From: Nitrospira sp.
GTDB taxonomy: Bacteria > Nitrospirota > Nitrospiria > Nitrospirales > UBA8639
Reading direction: 5' to 3'
Length of the DNA stretch: 64,000 nucleotides
Assembly (NCBI GenBank): GCA_024760505.1
Contig: CP058931.1
Coordinates: forward strand, 682,001-746,000
Both the position numbers and the translations under genes were made by a program. Of the stretch, positions 42,324 to 51,219 are shown piece by piece (position 1 is the first letter of the stretch; every line of letters starts with the position of its first letter). A model generated the notes under the pieces. It did not search any database. It saw nothing but the letters and a program-made list of their open reading frames with translations, and was not told the DNA's origin.

Positions 42324-42539
42324 ATGGTTAAATTATTCACTGTTTTATTGACCTTACTTGTTGCCTTGTCCTTTGGCGGAATGACCTTCGCCGGGTCCTT
42401 GGCTGACAATTCGTCCATTCAGAACACCTTTCCCTTGAGTGCAGATGGGGATAAGGATGACCATGGCGATAAAGGTGACGACAAAAAGATGGACGACAAA
42501 AAAGACGATGAAAAGGATGGAGAAAAAGGCGAGAAGTAG
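42324..42539 (+). CDS. Small secreted charged protein
   Basis: A 71-residue protein with a clear signal peptide (MVKLFTVLLTLLVALSFGG, cleavage after MTFA near residue 23). The mature part ends in an Asp/Lys/Gly-rich tail (DDHGDKGDDKKMDDKKDDEK), a low-complexity, highly charged sequence. A good ribosome-binding site precedes it and a strong terminator follows, so it is a separate transcription unit with well-defined limits. Function unknown. Confidence 0.75.
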   Translation: MVKLFTVLLTLLVALSFGGMTFAGSLADNSSIQNTFPLSADGDKDDHGDKGDDKKMDDKKDDEKDGEKGEK

Positions 42540-42582
42540 TTTTTGCCTGGTCTACATAAATTTTCTTTCAGTCTGATTGAAG

Positions 42583-42621
42583 AACGACCTTCCAGGGCTT
42601 ATCCCGGAAGGTCGTTTTTTT
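42583..42621 (+). terminator. Rho-independent terminator
   Basis: AACGACCTTCC (42583-42593) pairs with GGAAGGTCGTT (42606-42616); an inner GGG/CCC extends the stem, and seven T residues follow. It ends the small secreted protein transcript. Confidence 0.92.
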
Positions 42622-42658
42622 ATGGAGCCTCATTTCTCAACTCAAGCCTTGCCGTTCT

Positions 42659-43378
42659 TTACCAGTCAGCCCCCAGCCGATCCAGCACAACCTGATGCAC
42701 AACCGTATGGTATCCCAATGTCGCCAAAAATATGGCGGTTTCGGCCACATCATAGGGACTGATTTTTTCACTGTTGAGGATTTCTTCTTGTGTCGCATCC
42801 ACTAATTCATCGGCCACACCACCCGGGCAGATTGCACTCACCTTGATATGAAAAGCCCGCCCTTCATCGGCCAGCGACTTGGTCAAGGCCATGATGCCAT
42901 GCTTTGAAGCGCTGTAGGTGCCTGTTCCTGCCCAGGCCTGAACGCCGGCTACACTGGAGATGTTGATGATAAGCCCGCCTCCCTGCTTTTTCATGTGCTG
43001 AAACCCGGCTCGACAACAGAAAAAGGTCCCCCGCAAATTGGTACCGACCACCTCATCAAACATTTTTGTGGATGTGTCAGCCACCCGTCCTCCTCCAACC
43101 ACGCCGGCATTATTGACTAGAATATCGAGGCGCCCAAAGCGCGTAATGGTCTCCTGCATGAGCGTCTCGACTTGTTCTTCCTGCGAAATATCCGTTTGTT
43201 GAGCATGGGCAGTTCCGCCACCCTTTTGTATTTGTGCCGCAGTCTTTTGACATAAATCGAATCGTCTGGCAGCCACCACCACCGTTGCTCCCTCTTCTCC
43301 GAATCGAAGGGCAATGGCCTTTCCTATCCCGCTGCTGCTTCCCGTGACCACCGCGATTTTCCCTTCTAACCGTTTCAT
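42659..43378 (-). CDS. Short-chain dehydrogenase/reductase
   Basis: A 239-residue SDR enzyme. The start MKRLEGKIAVVTG at 43378 is preceded by AAGGAGATAGCT; the 11-codon extension upstream lacks support. The cofactor motif is TGSSSGIGKA, NNAG appears as LVNNAGVVGG, and the catalytic triad is Ser (NISSVAG), Tyr and Lys (YSASKHG). The residues after the second strand (AARR) suggest NADP preference. Substrate unknown; 3-oxoacyl-ACP reductase-like enzymes have this layout. Confidence 0.9.
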   Translation of the reverse strand: MKRLEGKIAVVTGSSSGIGKAIALRFGEEGATVVVAARRFDLCQKTAAQIQKGGGTAHAQQTDISQEEQVETLMQETITRFGRLDILVNNAGVVGGGRVADTSTKMFDEVVGTNLRGTFFCCRAGFQHMKKQGGGLIINISSVAGVQAWAGTGTYSASKHGIMALTKSLADEGRAFHIKVSAICPGGVADELVDATQEEILNSEKISPYDVAETAIFLATLGYHTVVHQVVLDRLGADW

Positions 43379-43943
43379 AGCTATCTCCTTCTTTAGGCCT
43401 CTCCTCAACATACTGTTTCAGCCCCTTCGATTGACTGTAGACCACCTCGTCAGTCCAGGCCAACCATGATGAACCATACCCGGGACTGTTGAAAAAAGCC
43501 GCCAGCGGCGTTCTCGCCATTTTTCCGTGCTCACGTACTGGAAGTACGCTCTGCGCGCAAAAATGACTGCGGCCTTGCTGGACGGACTTTTTTGAACCGC
43601 CCCGAGGCCTCTAATATGCAACGTGCCTGTGGGGCAATATGCCCTTGGAAATTGGTTTTATTCAACACTTCCTACCCCGACGGTTTGGATGAGATCTCAT
43701 TCAGGTCTCGGCAGACATACGAAACCTCCTTGAGAGAATGGCCTTCATTTCAGAGAAGCCTTTTACCTGAAAGGCTTGGTTGCAACCCCACTTTAAGCGA
43801 CCGGGATGAGAGAAGACTCCTTCGGCCAACAAAGAGGGCCGGAGACCTTCCTCAACCGGTTCCCTTTTTCATTTTTTAAACCCGATACCCGGCCTAACTA
43901 GACAATTCTCAAGGTTGTTTCTCGAAAACCGACAAGTTGAGAC
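43379..43943. other. Intergenic stretch holding repeat copy 1
   Basis: About 565 nt. 43487-43667 is a dispersed repeat (separate entry). The remaining sequence has no recognised gene; a forward frame (43592-43879) runs partly over the repeat and lacks coding character. Confidence 0.4.
43487..43667. repeat. Dispersed TGTTGAA...TTCAACA element, copy 1
   Basis: A 181-bp unit with terminal TGTTGAA and TTCAACA. Its left 115 nt are largely palindromic (GAAAAAAGCCGCCAGC with GCTGGACGGACTTTTTTGAA). About 90% identical to copy 2. It resembles repeats common in Nitrospira genomes as I recall them. Confidence 0.85.
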
Positions 43944-44816
43944 ATGGCTCACTCTACGATCACGCCTCTTGCACAAGAGAGGGAAACCCTCCGTTCCTTC
44001 CTCGCCGGTCAATTGGAACGAGGAAACCTGGATCTTCCTCTCTTGCCCGTGGTGGCCAATCGCGTTCTTCTACTTTCAAGCGATCCGGATGCCGACGCCT
44101 CAAAGCTGTCTTCATTGATTCAACAGGACCAGGCCCTTGCGGGACAAATCCTCCGCATTGCCAATTCCCCTGCCTATGCGACTCGAACCCCAATCGTCTC
44201 GCTGCAACAAGCCATTACATGGTTAGGGTTGACGATGTTGGCCGGGTTAGCATTTTCGGTGTCGATTCAAAGCGGCGTATTTCATACGACCGGCTATGAG
44301 AAGGAAGTACGGAACCTCTGGCGACACGCCTTAGCGACAGGGCTTTTCGGAAAAGAAATCGCCAGACGAATGCGTCATAATGTGGAAAACGCCTTTTTAT
44401 GCGGGCTCCTGCATACCCTCGGAAAACCCGCCATTCTTCATCTGCTCTCCCAATCCCCCGACAAATCAGCGGAGCCATATTCCTGGACCACCGTTGAATC
44501 CCTCTTCGAAGAGTTTCACGTCATGGCAGGCTCTAAATTGGCCGCAGTCTGGCAACTGCCCGATCCGGTTCAGGAAACGATCCGCTATTACCAGGACGAC
44601 CAGTACCACCAAGGCCTTTCCCCCACAAAGGGAGCTATGATCACCTGCCTTGCTCATCATTTGGCCTCTGTCACGCTTGTGAATTCAACGCATGACGAAC
44701 ATACCATCCTCACACTTCCCGTCGTGCAGGATCTGAATTTTTACCCTGAAGACATGACGGCCCTACTGGAATTGCGCGAGACCATCAAGGCAAGTGTGGA
44801 GTGTTTTTTGCCATGA
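43944..44816 (+). CDS. HDOD domain protein
   Basis: A 290-residue protein consisting of an HDOD domain: DLPLLPVVANRVLLLSSDP, then DQALAGQILRIANSPAYATR and ITWLGLTMLAGLAFS. The classical HD residues of phosphohydrolases are absent as in other HDOD proteins. Unlike the 11.5-kb HDOD protein it has no output domain attached. Its stop codon overlaps the start of the SthA-like gene by 4 nt (ATGA), so the two are translated together; a signalling link to redox balance is possible but inferred. Confidence 0.85.
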   Translation: MAHSTITPLAQERETLRSFLAGQLERGNLDLPLLPVVANRVLLLSSDPDADASKLSSLIQQDQALAGQILRIANSPAYATRTPIVSLQQAITWLGLTMLAGLAFSVSIQSGVFHTTGYEKEVRNLWRHALATGLFGKEIARRMRHNVENAFLCGLLHTLGKPAILHLLSQSPDKSAEPYSWTTVESLFEEFHVMAGSKLAAVWQLPDPVQETIRYYQDDQYHQGLSPTKGAMITCLAHHLASVTLVNSTHDEHTILTLPVVQDLNFYPEDMTALLELRETIKASVECFLP

Positions 44817-46207
44817 CGTCACCTACCCCATTTGATCTCATTGTGATCGGCAGCGGCCCCGCAGGACAAAAAGCCGCTATTCAAGGCGCCAAAGCAGGAA
44901 AGCAGGTGGCCCTCATTGAGCAAACCCGCGAAGTGGGAGGGGCTTGCGTCTATCAGGGAACCATACCCAGTAAAACTTTGCGGGAAAGTGCCCTTCAAAT
45001 GGTGCGATTTCTCCAGGCAACTGAGGTCTTTGAATTCCGTATGCGCGACGATGTCAAAATCACCAGCCTGATGACCCGCTTGGACCGGGTCGTGCGCGCG
45101 CATGGGAAGTTCATGAAAGACCAACTCACCCGAAATGGGATTAACTGCCTTCATGGTCGTGCTGGCTTTGTGTCCGACCATGAAATACGAATCCAAAATA
45201 TTGACGGCACTGCCGCCCTCGTCACGGCTCCGATTATCATCATCGCCACCGGCTCGCGCCCACGCGTCCCTGATAATATTCCCATCGACCACGAACATAT
45301 CCTGGATAGCGACTCCATTCTCTCCCTGGTGTATTTGCCGAAATCCCTGACCGTATTGGGAGGTGGCGTCATCGCAAGTGAATACGCCTCAATTTTTGCC
45401 TTGCTGGGAGTGCACGTCACCATGGTGGATACGGCGGACCGCCCGCTCAAATTTTTGGACCAAGAACTCACCGATGAATTTTGCGAAGCGTTTGAGAAAA
45501 CCGGAGGGCACTATCGGGGTGGACAAAAAATCGGAACAGTCCAGTGGGACGGATGCTCTACGGTGACCACCTTTTTAGAAAACGGTGAAACGCTGGAAAG
45601 TGAAAAAATGCTGGTAGCTCTCGGACGAGTGTCCAATCTGGATCATTTAAACTTACAGGCCACCGGCATACACCCGACGACTCGTGGGCTCATTCCGGTC
45701 AATACCCACTGCCAAACGACGGTTCCCCATATCTATGCCGTCGGTGACGTCATTGGCCCCCCATCGCTGGCATCCTGTTCCATGGAACAGGGCCGACGTG
45801 CGGTCTGTCATGCCTTGGGTCTCAACCCCGGGGGCGCTCCTGAGCATATTCCCATGGGGATCTATACTATTCCTGAAATGTCGAGCGTGGGATTAAGCGA
45901 GCAGGAAGCCACGGCCAAGTATGGCGGAGCGACGGTGGGAAGAGCGAGGTTTCATGAAATTGCACGAGGACAGATCTCCGGCATGACCAATGGGTTGCTC
46001 AAAATGGTCGCCGACCAAAAAGGCGAGCACCTGTTAGGTATTCATATCGTCGGGGAAGGAGCAACCGAACTGATTCATATTGGCCAAATGGGATTGCTGC
46101 ACCATATGCCTATCGACCGATTCATTGACAACATTTTCAACTTCCCGACTCTCGCCGAAACCTACCGGGTCGCCGCACTCGACATCGCCAAACAACGTCA
46201 GCACTAA
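44813..46207 (+). CDS. sthA: Si-specific NAD(P)+ transhydrogenase-like flavoprotein
   Basis: A 464-residue FAD/NAD(P)-disulfide reductase family protein. FAD binding is by IVIGSGPAGQKAAIQGAK. The redox site reads GACVYQGTIPSKTLRE with a single Cys before GTIPSK, as in SthA, where the second Cys of the dihydrolipoamide dehydrogenase pair is missing. A second Rossmann motif (VLGGGVIASEYAS) binds NAD(P), and the C-terminal dimerisation domain starts near MSSVGLSEQEA. It would exchange reducing equivalents between NADPH and NAD+. The family call from one Cys is fairly secure; other one-Cys flavoproteins exist. Confidence 0.85.
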   Translation: MTSPTPFDLIVIGSGPAGQKAAIQGAKAGKQVALIEQTREVGGACVYQGTIPSKTLRESALQMVRFLQATEVFEFRMRDDVKITSLMTRLDRVVRAHGKFMKDQLTRNGINCLHGRAGFVSDHEIRIQNIDGTAALVTAPIIIIATGSRPRVPDNIPIDHEHILDSDSILSLVYLPKSLTVLGGGVIASEYASIFALLGVHVTMVDTADRPLKFLDQELTDEFCEAFEKTGGHYRGGQKIGTVQWDGCSTVTTFLENGETLESEKMLVALGRVSNLDHLNLQATGIHPTTRGLIPVNTHCQTTVPHIYAVGDVIGPPSLASCSMEQGRRAVCHALGLNPGGAPEHIPMGIYTIPEMSSVGLSEQEATAKYGGATVGRARFHEIARGQISGMTNGLLKMVADQKGEHLLGIHIVGEGATELIHIGQMGLLHHMPIDRFIDNIFNFPTLAETYRVAALDIAKQRQH

Positions 46208-46563
46208 ACAGCTGGCTTCTTGTATTCGGATTTTATTTTCCCAGTGTGGGGCTTGTTGAAAAAAGCCGCCAGCGGCGTTCTCGCCATTTTTCCGTGCTCA
46301 CGTACTGGATGTACGCTCTGCGCGCAAAAATGACTGCGGCCTTGCTGGACGAACTTTTTTGAACAGCCCGAGGCCTCTGATATGCAAGGTGCCTGTGGGT
46401 CAAGATGCCCTTGGAAATTAGTAGTATTCAACACTCCTAGTGTGGAAGCCGTCATCTGTGTGATGATGAATAATTCGGCCATTGAAAGAAAAACAAGATG
46501 AAGCGGGACGACCTTAACGGCGGAACGCTACCCCCATAATGGCAGGAATCTTCTCAAATACCC
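46208..46563. other. Intergenic stretch holding repeat copy 2
   Basis: About 355 nt, more than half of it the dispersed repeat at 46254-46433. No gene recognised. Confidence 0.5.
46254..46433. repeat. Dispersed TGTTGAA...TTCAACA element, copy 2
   Basis: A 180-bp second copy, in the same orientation as copy 1 at 43487. TGTTGAAAAAAG and CTTTTTTGAACA match as inverted arms at 11 of 12 positions in its left part. The element ends with TTCAACA. Confidence 0.85.
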
Positions 46564-47154
46564 TCAGAACCGATAGCTAAGCTCGTACAAGTGCAGATCC
46601 ACTCCCCGATTATTAGACCCATACAGTGCTGCATCAGAAATATGATGAAATCGCCATCCCAGTGATATATTCCAGGGAAGGTGATAGGTAATACCAGCAT
46701 GCCCCACAATTTGAACCGGTCCTCCGATATCCTGACGACCGTATTTTTCCCTACTTAAATATGCCCCACCACCGCCTACATCGAAGGTGAGGTTCCAATT
46801 TGGCTTTGAAAAGGCCAGCCCAGGGCTGACCTCTCCAATGAACCCGGCCTCTCCCGCCGCCCTCAACGCACCTGCCGCCACATTCAATCTAAAACGTATC
46901 TCCCATCCGGAAGGAAAATCCCAACTCCAAGGAGTTCCAACAACCGCAAATACGTCGTATTGCTGAAAATCTTCCTTTTCAGTTGGCGGAATGCCTAACG
47001 TATTAGAATTAAGTCCTCCCCGTATCCCAACGGAGAGTAATTCAGTCTCTTTGGTGTGGGCCAAGTCCACATTCATTACCGTGAGCCACACTGTTATCCC
47101 CAGAATACCGAGTATAGTGGTTGGGAATTTTGACACAATTTTGCTTCTCTCCAC
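46564..47154 (-). CDS. PagL-like acyloxyacyl hydrolase (lipid A 3-O-deacylase family)
   Basis: I place the start at GTG 47154, preceded by AAAGGA; the frame is open further to 47304 but without family sequence. A signal peptide follows (ILGILGITVWLTVMNVDLA). The C-terminal motif FHHISDAALYGSNN then RGVDLHLYELSYRF matches PagL beta-barrels: the catalytic His and Ser are in HIS, but the residue aligned with the catalytic Glu is Asp in RGVD, with one extra residue. The protein would sit in the outer membrane and trim acyl chains of lipid A, if the Asp works. Confidence 0.75.
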   Translation of the reverse strand: MERSKIVSKFPTTILGILGITVWLTVMNVDLAHTKETELLSVGIRGGLNSNTLGIPPTEKEDFQQYDVFAVVGTPWSWDFPSGWEIRFRLNVAAGALRAAGEAGFIGEVSPGLAFSKPNWNLTFDVGGGGAYLSREKYGRQDIGGPVQIVGHAGITYHLPWNISLGWRFHHISDAALYGSNNRGVDLHLYELSYRF

Positions 47155-47592
47155 AGTTGGTCCTTTTGTTGAGTTGTGACAACGGCGAATCACACCACCA
47201 CTTGACAATAACCTGCATGCCCCCTGACTTGAGTACTGCATGGTCTTTTTCTTCACACTTCGCCACTTGAGGCCATAGCGACGGCTTTCACGGTCTTTCC
47301 ACACGTGAAATTTCTCTCTGCTCGTAGCCGAAGTCTGTGAGAAAAAAATTACAAGAGGGAATTAAGAAAAGAATGCCAAGGGTGCGATGAGAGGGTAAAC
47401 ACTGCGGGAAACATATCATATTCTCATATGTCTGTCGTCCCCTTGTATGTTTTTAAGGAGGCAGCAATCGCCCTCAATGAACCTTCCGATTCTTTTGAGG
47501 CGGTCCATCCAGAATCTGAATGTGGTTGCATATTCCCCTTTTTTCTATAAAAGCCTAACAGGTCTTCTTCACTCTGACAAAAATTTTGTTAG
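47155..47592. other. Intergenic stretch, nothing recognised
   Basis: About 440 nt upstream of the PagL-like gene and after the 186-residue hypothetical, both on the minus strand. The frame to 47304 is an unsupported extension of the PagL-like gene. Confidence 0.4.
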
Positions 47593-48153
47593 TTAGCCAA
47601 TACCAGGGGCTAGATCTTCATCAAGCCGCTCTTTTTGAGACTGGTTATAGGCTTTCTCAGCATCCTCTAAGGCCGTGGATTGTTGAATTTCCAAGACCTC
47701 TTTGGGAGTGAGATATTTTAATGCCGTGGCTCCAAGCACCTTTTGCTCAGCAGTGCCCTTTAATTGAATATGAATCAAGGCATCTGCCCCCATACGCTGC
47801 GCTTTCTTCACAAGGGCAAAATGAAGTTCATCCCAATTGACTTTCGATTTATCAGCAGATTGTCCTACCTCTATCTCATCCAACGTTTCATAGGGAACGA
47901 TGGGCACTTCATCAAGTATTTCAACAACTTTATTAAGGTAAGCATGGTCCTCCGGCGGGGAAACATCTTCAGCAACAGGTTCCGGGCGTGGAAATCGGGC
48001 CACCTCCACATCAAAATCTTTCAATCGCATGGCGGCCAAGGCCGCCTCGTGGGGATTGCTGCTTTCTGATAACCGTTTGAGTTTCTCCACTCGTGCAAGG
48101 GCTTCTTGCAGACTCATTCTCGCACCAGGTTTTCGCAGAGCATTCACCGGCAT
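47593..48153 (-). CDS. Hypothetical protein with DUF2786-like N-terminus
   Basis: A 186-residue soluble protein. Residues 13-48 (ALARVEKLKRLSESSNPHEA and on) match the DUF2786 pattern, a short helical region found in several phage and regulatory proteins. The middle is acidic with Pro-rich linkers, and the C-terminal half contains GADALIHIQLKGTAEQKVLG, a beta-rich segment. No catalytic motif is evident. An alternative start is the Met at codon 13. Confidence 0.6.
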   Translation of the reverse strand: MPVNALRKPGARMSLQEALARVEKLKRLSESSNPHEAALAAMRLKDFDVEVARFPRPEPVAEDVSPPEDHAYLNKVVEILDEVPIVPYETLDEIEVGQSADKSKVNWDELHFALVKKAQRMGADALIHIQLKGTAEQKVLGATALKYLTPKEVLEIQQSTALEDAEKAYNQSQKERLDEDLAPGIG

Positions 48154-48734
48154 TGCACAACTCCATGATCGTGTAGCATAGACCTTCCGAGGCTCATTTC
48201 AAAAAGGAAGGAAATCGGTCACTTGATGTAACTTTAAGTCCTGAATGACAACGAGAATGCCCAATAGCAGACGGACCTAAGCTTTTAGAGTGTTTTTCTA
48301 CCTGTCCAGGATTCAGGTTGTCAAATGATCTTTTGGCAAGGAAAGAAATACTCCATACGCTGTTCACTTCCCCTGGGGTCTTCCGCCCTAGGGCTGGTCA
48401 TCCAACATCGCGAGGGGATGAATTTGGTGCTGGCCTGAAGTCACCGAAGACCTTGATCGGATCAGCCCAAATAACCTACCCCCCTTAACAGATACCCCAT
48501 ATTGCACATTGGCTTTTTCCAATTTCCGCTCCGGAATTGTGCACCGAACTTGGTGATGTCTATAATTAGTGGCTTGGCTGGGGGTATGGGATGACCTCAC
48601 GATTGTCTGGAGCTCCCCATACCCTCCAACCTAATTCATACGAAGGATATGGGAAGAAAACCGATTTTCCCTGGCACAAATCACGGTGAAAAAGGCAATC
48701 CACCAGAAATGTTCAGAAGGTAAGGAGGAAACTA
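48154..48734. other. Intergenic stretch, nothing recognised
   Basis: About 580 nt between divergent genes. A TATAATTAG-like box near 48561 could be a promoter. I looked for a small precursor-peptide gene for the nearby radical SAM enzyme and found none with a start, ribosome-binding site and Gly/Cys-rich core. Confidence 0.35.
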
Positions 48735-49079
48735 ATGAGTCTAGCAGATAACAAATGCGTACCTTGTCGTGGGGGCGTACCTCCGTTGGAACCTCAAAAA
48801 ATCCAGGACCTACTTGGTCAATTAGAAACGGGATGGGTGCTCAATGCTCAAGGTCATATTGAGAAAACCTATAGTTTTGACAACTTTGCAGATGCCTTGG
48901 CTTTTACTAATCGAGTAGGGAATGTGGCGGAACTTGAGGGTCATCATCCTGATATATATTTGGCCTGGGGCAAATGCAAGGTAGAAATTTGGACTCACAA
49001 GATTCAAGGCCTCACCGAAAGTGATTTTTATTTAGCCGCCAAAGCTGATCGCGCCTTTCACCTTCCTGCTGCCTATTGA
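48735..49079 (+). CDS. 4a-hydroxytetrahydrobiopterin dehydratase (PCD/DCoH family)
   Basis: Dehydrates 4a-hydroxytetrahydropterin to recycle pterin cofactor. The active-site motif ELEGHHPDIYLAWGKCKVEI has the conserved His-His-Pro pair, and LTESDFYLAAKAD is the C-terminal helix. The 114-residue length is typical. AAGGAGG lies 7 nt before the ATG. It is followed immediately by a radical SAM gene; a pterin hydroxylase is not visible nearby, so its role here is not obvious. Confidence 0.9.
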   Translation: MSLADNKCVPCRGGVPPLEPQKIQDLLGQLETGWVLNAQGHIEKTYSFDNFADALAFTNRVGNVAELEGHHPDIYLAWGKCKVEIWTHKIQGLTESDFYLAAKADRAFHLPAAY

Positions 49080-49087
49080 AGGCTCTT

Positions 49088-51037
49088 ATGGCCACCAGCC
49101 CGATTTTGATTCACCCGGTCGCTTCAGAAGCAAAACGAACCCAGACTGCGGCCTCTCAGGGCACCACCGATTTCCGATCTTTCGGAACGAAGGTCGCACT
49201 GGTAACCATGCCATTTAGTTATTCGAAATTTCCCTCGATCCAATTAGGGACCCTCTCGTCCTTACTAAAAGCGCAAGGGATTGGTACTCAAACCTATCAC
49301 TTCAATCTCCAATTCGCCCATAAAATCGGGGTACCGTTATACGAAATCTTATGCGAAAAACGTGGCCTTTTTGGCGAATGGCTGTTCTCTGCACTCCTGT
49401 TTCGGGACAATCCGAAACACAGGGAATATCCTATTGTGTTTAAACCCATCTTCGAAGACACGGCTCAGGAAGCCGGCTGTTCGATCAGTCATTTAGAAGA
49501 GATGGCCCGGTCGATCGCTCCTCAATTTTTAACCGGGTGCCTGACATCCGTGGATTGGAGTCAATTCGACGTGGTGGGCTTCACCTCCACGTTCGATCAA
49601 AATGTCGCCAGCTTGAGTCTGGCCAAATTGATCAAGGACGTATATCCCGATGTTCGGATTGTGTTTGGGGGGGCAAATTTCGACGGAGAAATGGGGCTTG
49701 AACATTTTCGGGCATTTCCCTGGATTGATTACGTCGTGATCGGAGAAGGGGAACAAGCCTTTCCTCCATTGGTTCAACGCATCCTCCTGGACGATGAAAC
49801 GGATATTCCTCCCGGAGTGGCCTTTCGACGGGAAGGACAGATCAACTTTACCCCTCAGGAAACCCTATTCACCAAGTTTTCAGAAACGCCCCCACCGGAT
49901 TACGACGATTATTTTGCAGAGCTCCAGGAATTAGCCAAGCAGGGATCCACCGGATTGAATCGGATTCTGCTCTATGAAGGATCTCGTGGGTGCTGGTGGG
50001 GAGAAAAACATCATTGCACCTTTTGCGGATTAAATGCTCAAGCGATGGAATTCCGGGCAAAAAATCCTGCTCAGGTCGCTTCAGAATTGGACTATCTTTC
50101 CAGCCGCTATGACACCACCCGTTTTCGCTTGGTCGATAATATTATTGATATGAAATATGTGGACGGTGTCTTCGGGCAACTGGCCCAAGAACACGTGGAT
50201 CTGGACGTGTTTATGGAGACGAAAAGCAATCTCAATAAACGCCAAATTCAGACACTGGCGAAGGGTGGGGTTAAATGCATGCAACCGGGCATCGAAAGCT
50301 TGAGTCCGGCCCAACTAAAGGAAATGGATAAGGGTGTCAGCCCACTACAAAACATTGAATGCTTAAAATGGAGCCGATATTACAATATAGACCTTTCCTG
50401 GAATATTTTATTGGGCTTTCCACAGGAAACCGATACCGATTACCAACACCAAATCGAACTCATTCCCTCATTGATCCACCTGCAACCTCCAGAATCCACG
50501 GCCAAACTCTGGCTCGAACGGTTTAGTCCTTATTTTAAATGGCCTGAACGCTATGGTATTCGCCGAACAGGACCGGGGTTAGCCTATGCCTATGTGTATG
50601 ACGAACGGCAGGTTGATCTCAACAAAATCGCTTATGATTTTGAGTACACAATCGATTGGAAAGTCGATCCACATCTCTATAAGGAACTCGTCAGACTTGT
50701 TGAAGAGTGGAAACAGCGATATCACTCTTCTAATCGGCCCTTTCTCTTCTTTGCAAAAGCCTTGAGCTATCTTACCGTTTATGATGGGAGAGGCTTAACT
50801 CCGACGAGCGAACGATTTGAAGGACCCCATGCTTTCATCTTAGAATTTTGCAATGAGCAACCCAAGTCCGTCGAACAGATTCGTAAAGCCTTGCAGGGTT
50901 GCTCCTTTTCAGGATCGGAGGAAGACATTATCGTGCCCGTCACGGATATTCTCACGACATTGCAGGGGAAAAGACTATTGCATGAGGAAAGGGGCCGGTA
51001 TTTTACTCTGGCCCTACCGGTCAACCCTCATCGTTGA
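49088..51037 (+). CDS. B12-binding radical SAM protein, RiPP-type C-methyltransferase
   Basis: The likely start is the ATG at 49088 (649 residues); the frame reaches a TTG at 49076 overlapping the dehydratase stop. Residues about 45-240 form the cobalamin-binding domain (VVGFTSTFDQN, IVFGGANFDGEMG, DYVVIGEGEQAF). The radical SAM cluster motif is YEGSRGCWWGEKHHCTFCGL, with Cys-x7-Cys-x2-Cys, the unusual spacing of RiPP-maturation methyltransferases (rSAM_ocin type). The C-terminal region would bind substrate. The protein is predicted to methylate unactivated carbon of a peptide. No precursor gene was found next to it. Confidence 0.85.
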   Translation: MATSPILIHPVASEAKRTQTAASQGTTDFRSFGTKVALVTMPFSYSKFPSIQLGTLSSLLKAQGIGTQTYHFNLQFAHKIGVPLYEILCEKRGLFGEWLFSALLFRDNPKHREYPIVFKPIFEDTAQEAGCSISHLEEMARSIAPQFLTGCLTSVDWSQFDVVGFTSTFDQNVASLSLAKLIKDVYPDVRIVFGGANFDGEMGLEHFRAFPWIDYVVIGEGEQAFPPLVQRILLDDETDIPPGVAFRREGQINFTPQETLFTKFSETPPPDYDDYFAELQELAKQGSTGLNRILLYEGSRGCWWGEKHHCTFCGLNAQAMEFRAKNPAQVASELDYLSSRYDTTRFRLVDNIIDMKYVDGVFGQLAQEHVDLDVFMETKSNLNKRQIQTLAKGGVKCMQPGIESLSPAQLKEMDKGVSPLQNIECLKWSRYYNIDLSWNILLGFPQETDTDYQHQIELIPSLIHLQPPESTAKLWLERFSPYFKWPERYGIRRTGPGLAYAYVYDERQVDLNKIAYDFEYTIDWKVDPHLYKELVRLVEEWKQRYHSSNRPFLFFAKALSYLTVYDGRGLTPTSERFEGPHAFILEFCNEQPKSVEQIRKALQGCSFSGSEEDIIVPVTDILTTLQGKRLLHEERGRYFTLALPVNPHR

Positions 51038-51219
51038 CATTTTTGCCTAATAACTGGAATAAAAACGCCACTCTCATTCACCGGCCCATCATATTTTTTT
51101 CTTCTTTTCATACACTTACTTTTTGGTGCGGTTCGTGCAGGATTTCTACCCATCGACCAATGTCAAAAAATCATGAATATGTTTGACAATTTTTTCTTAC
51201 GAGGGTAGCCTATTAAGTT

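Noticed and set aside
43592..43879. 95-residue forward frame over repeat copy 1
   Set aside because: Lies partly in the repeat, with no matching frame over copy 2.
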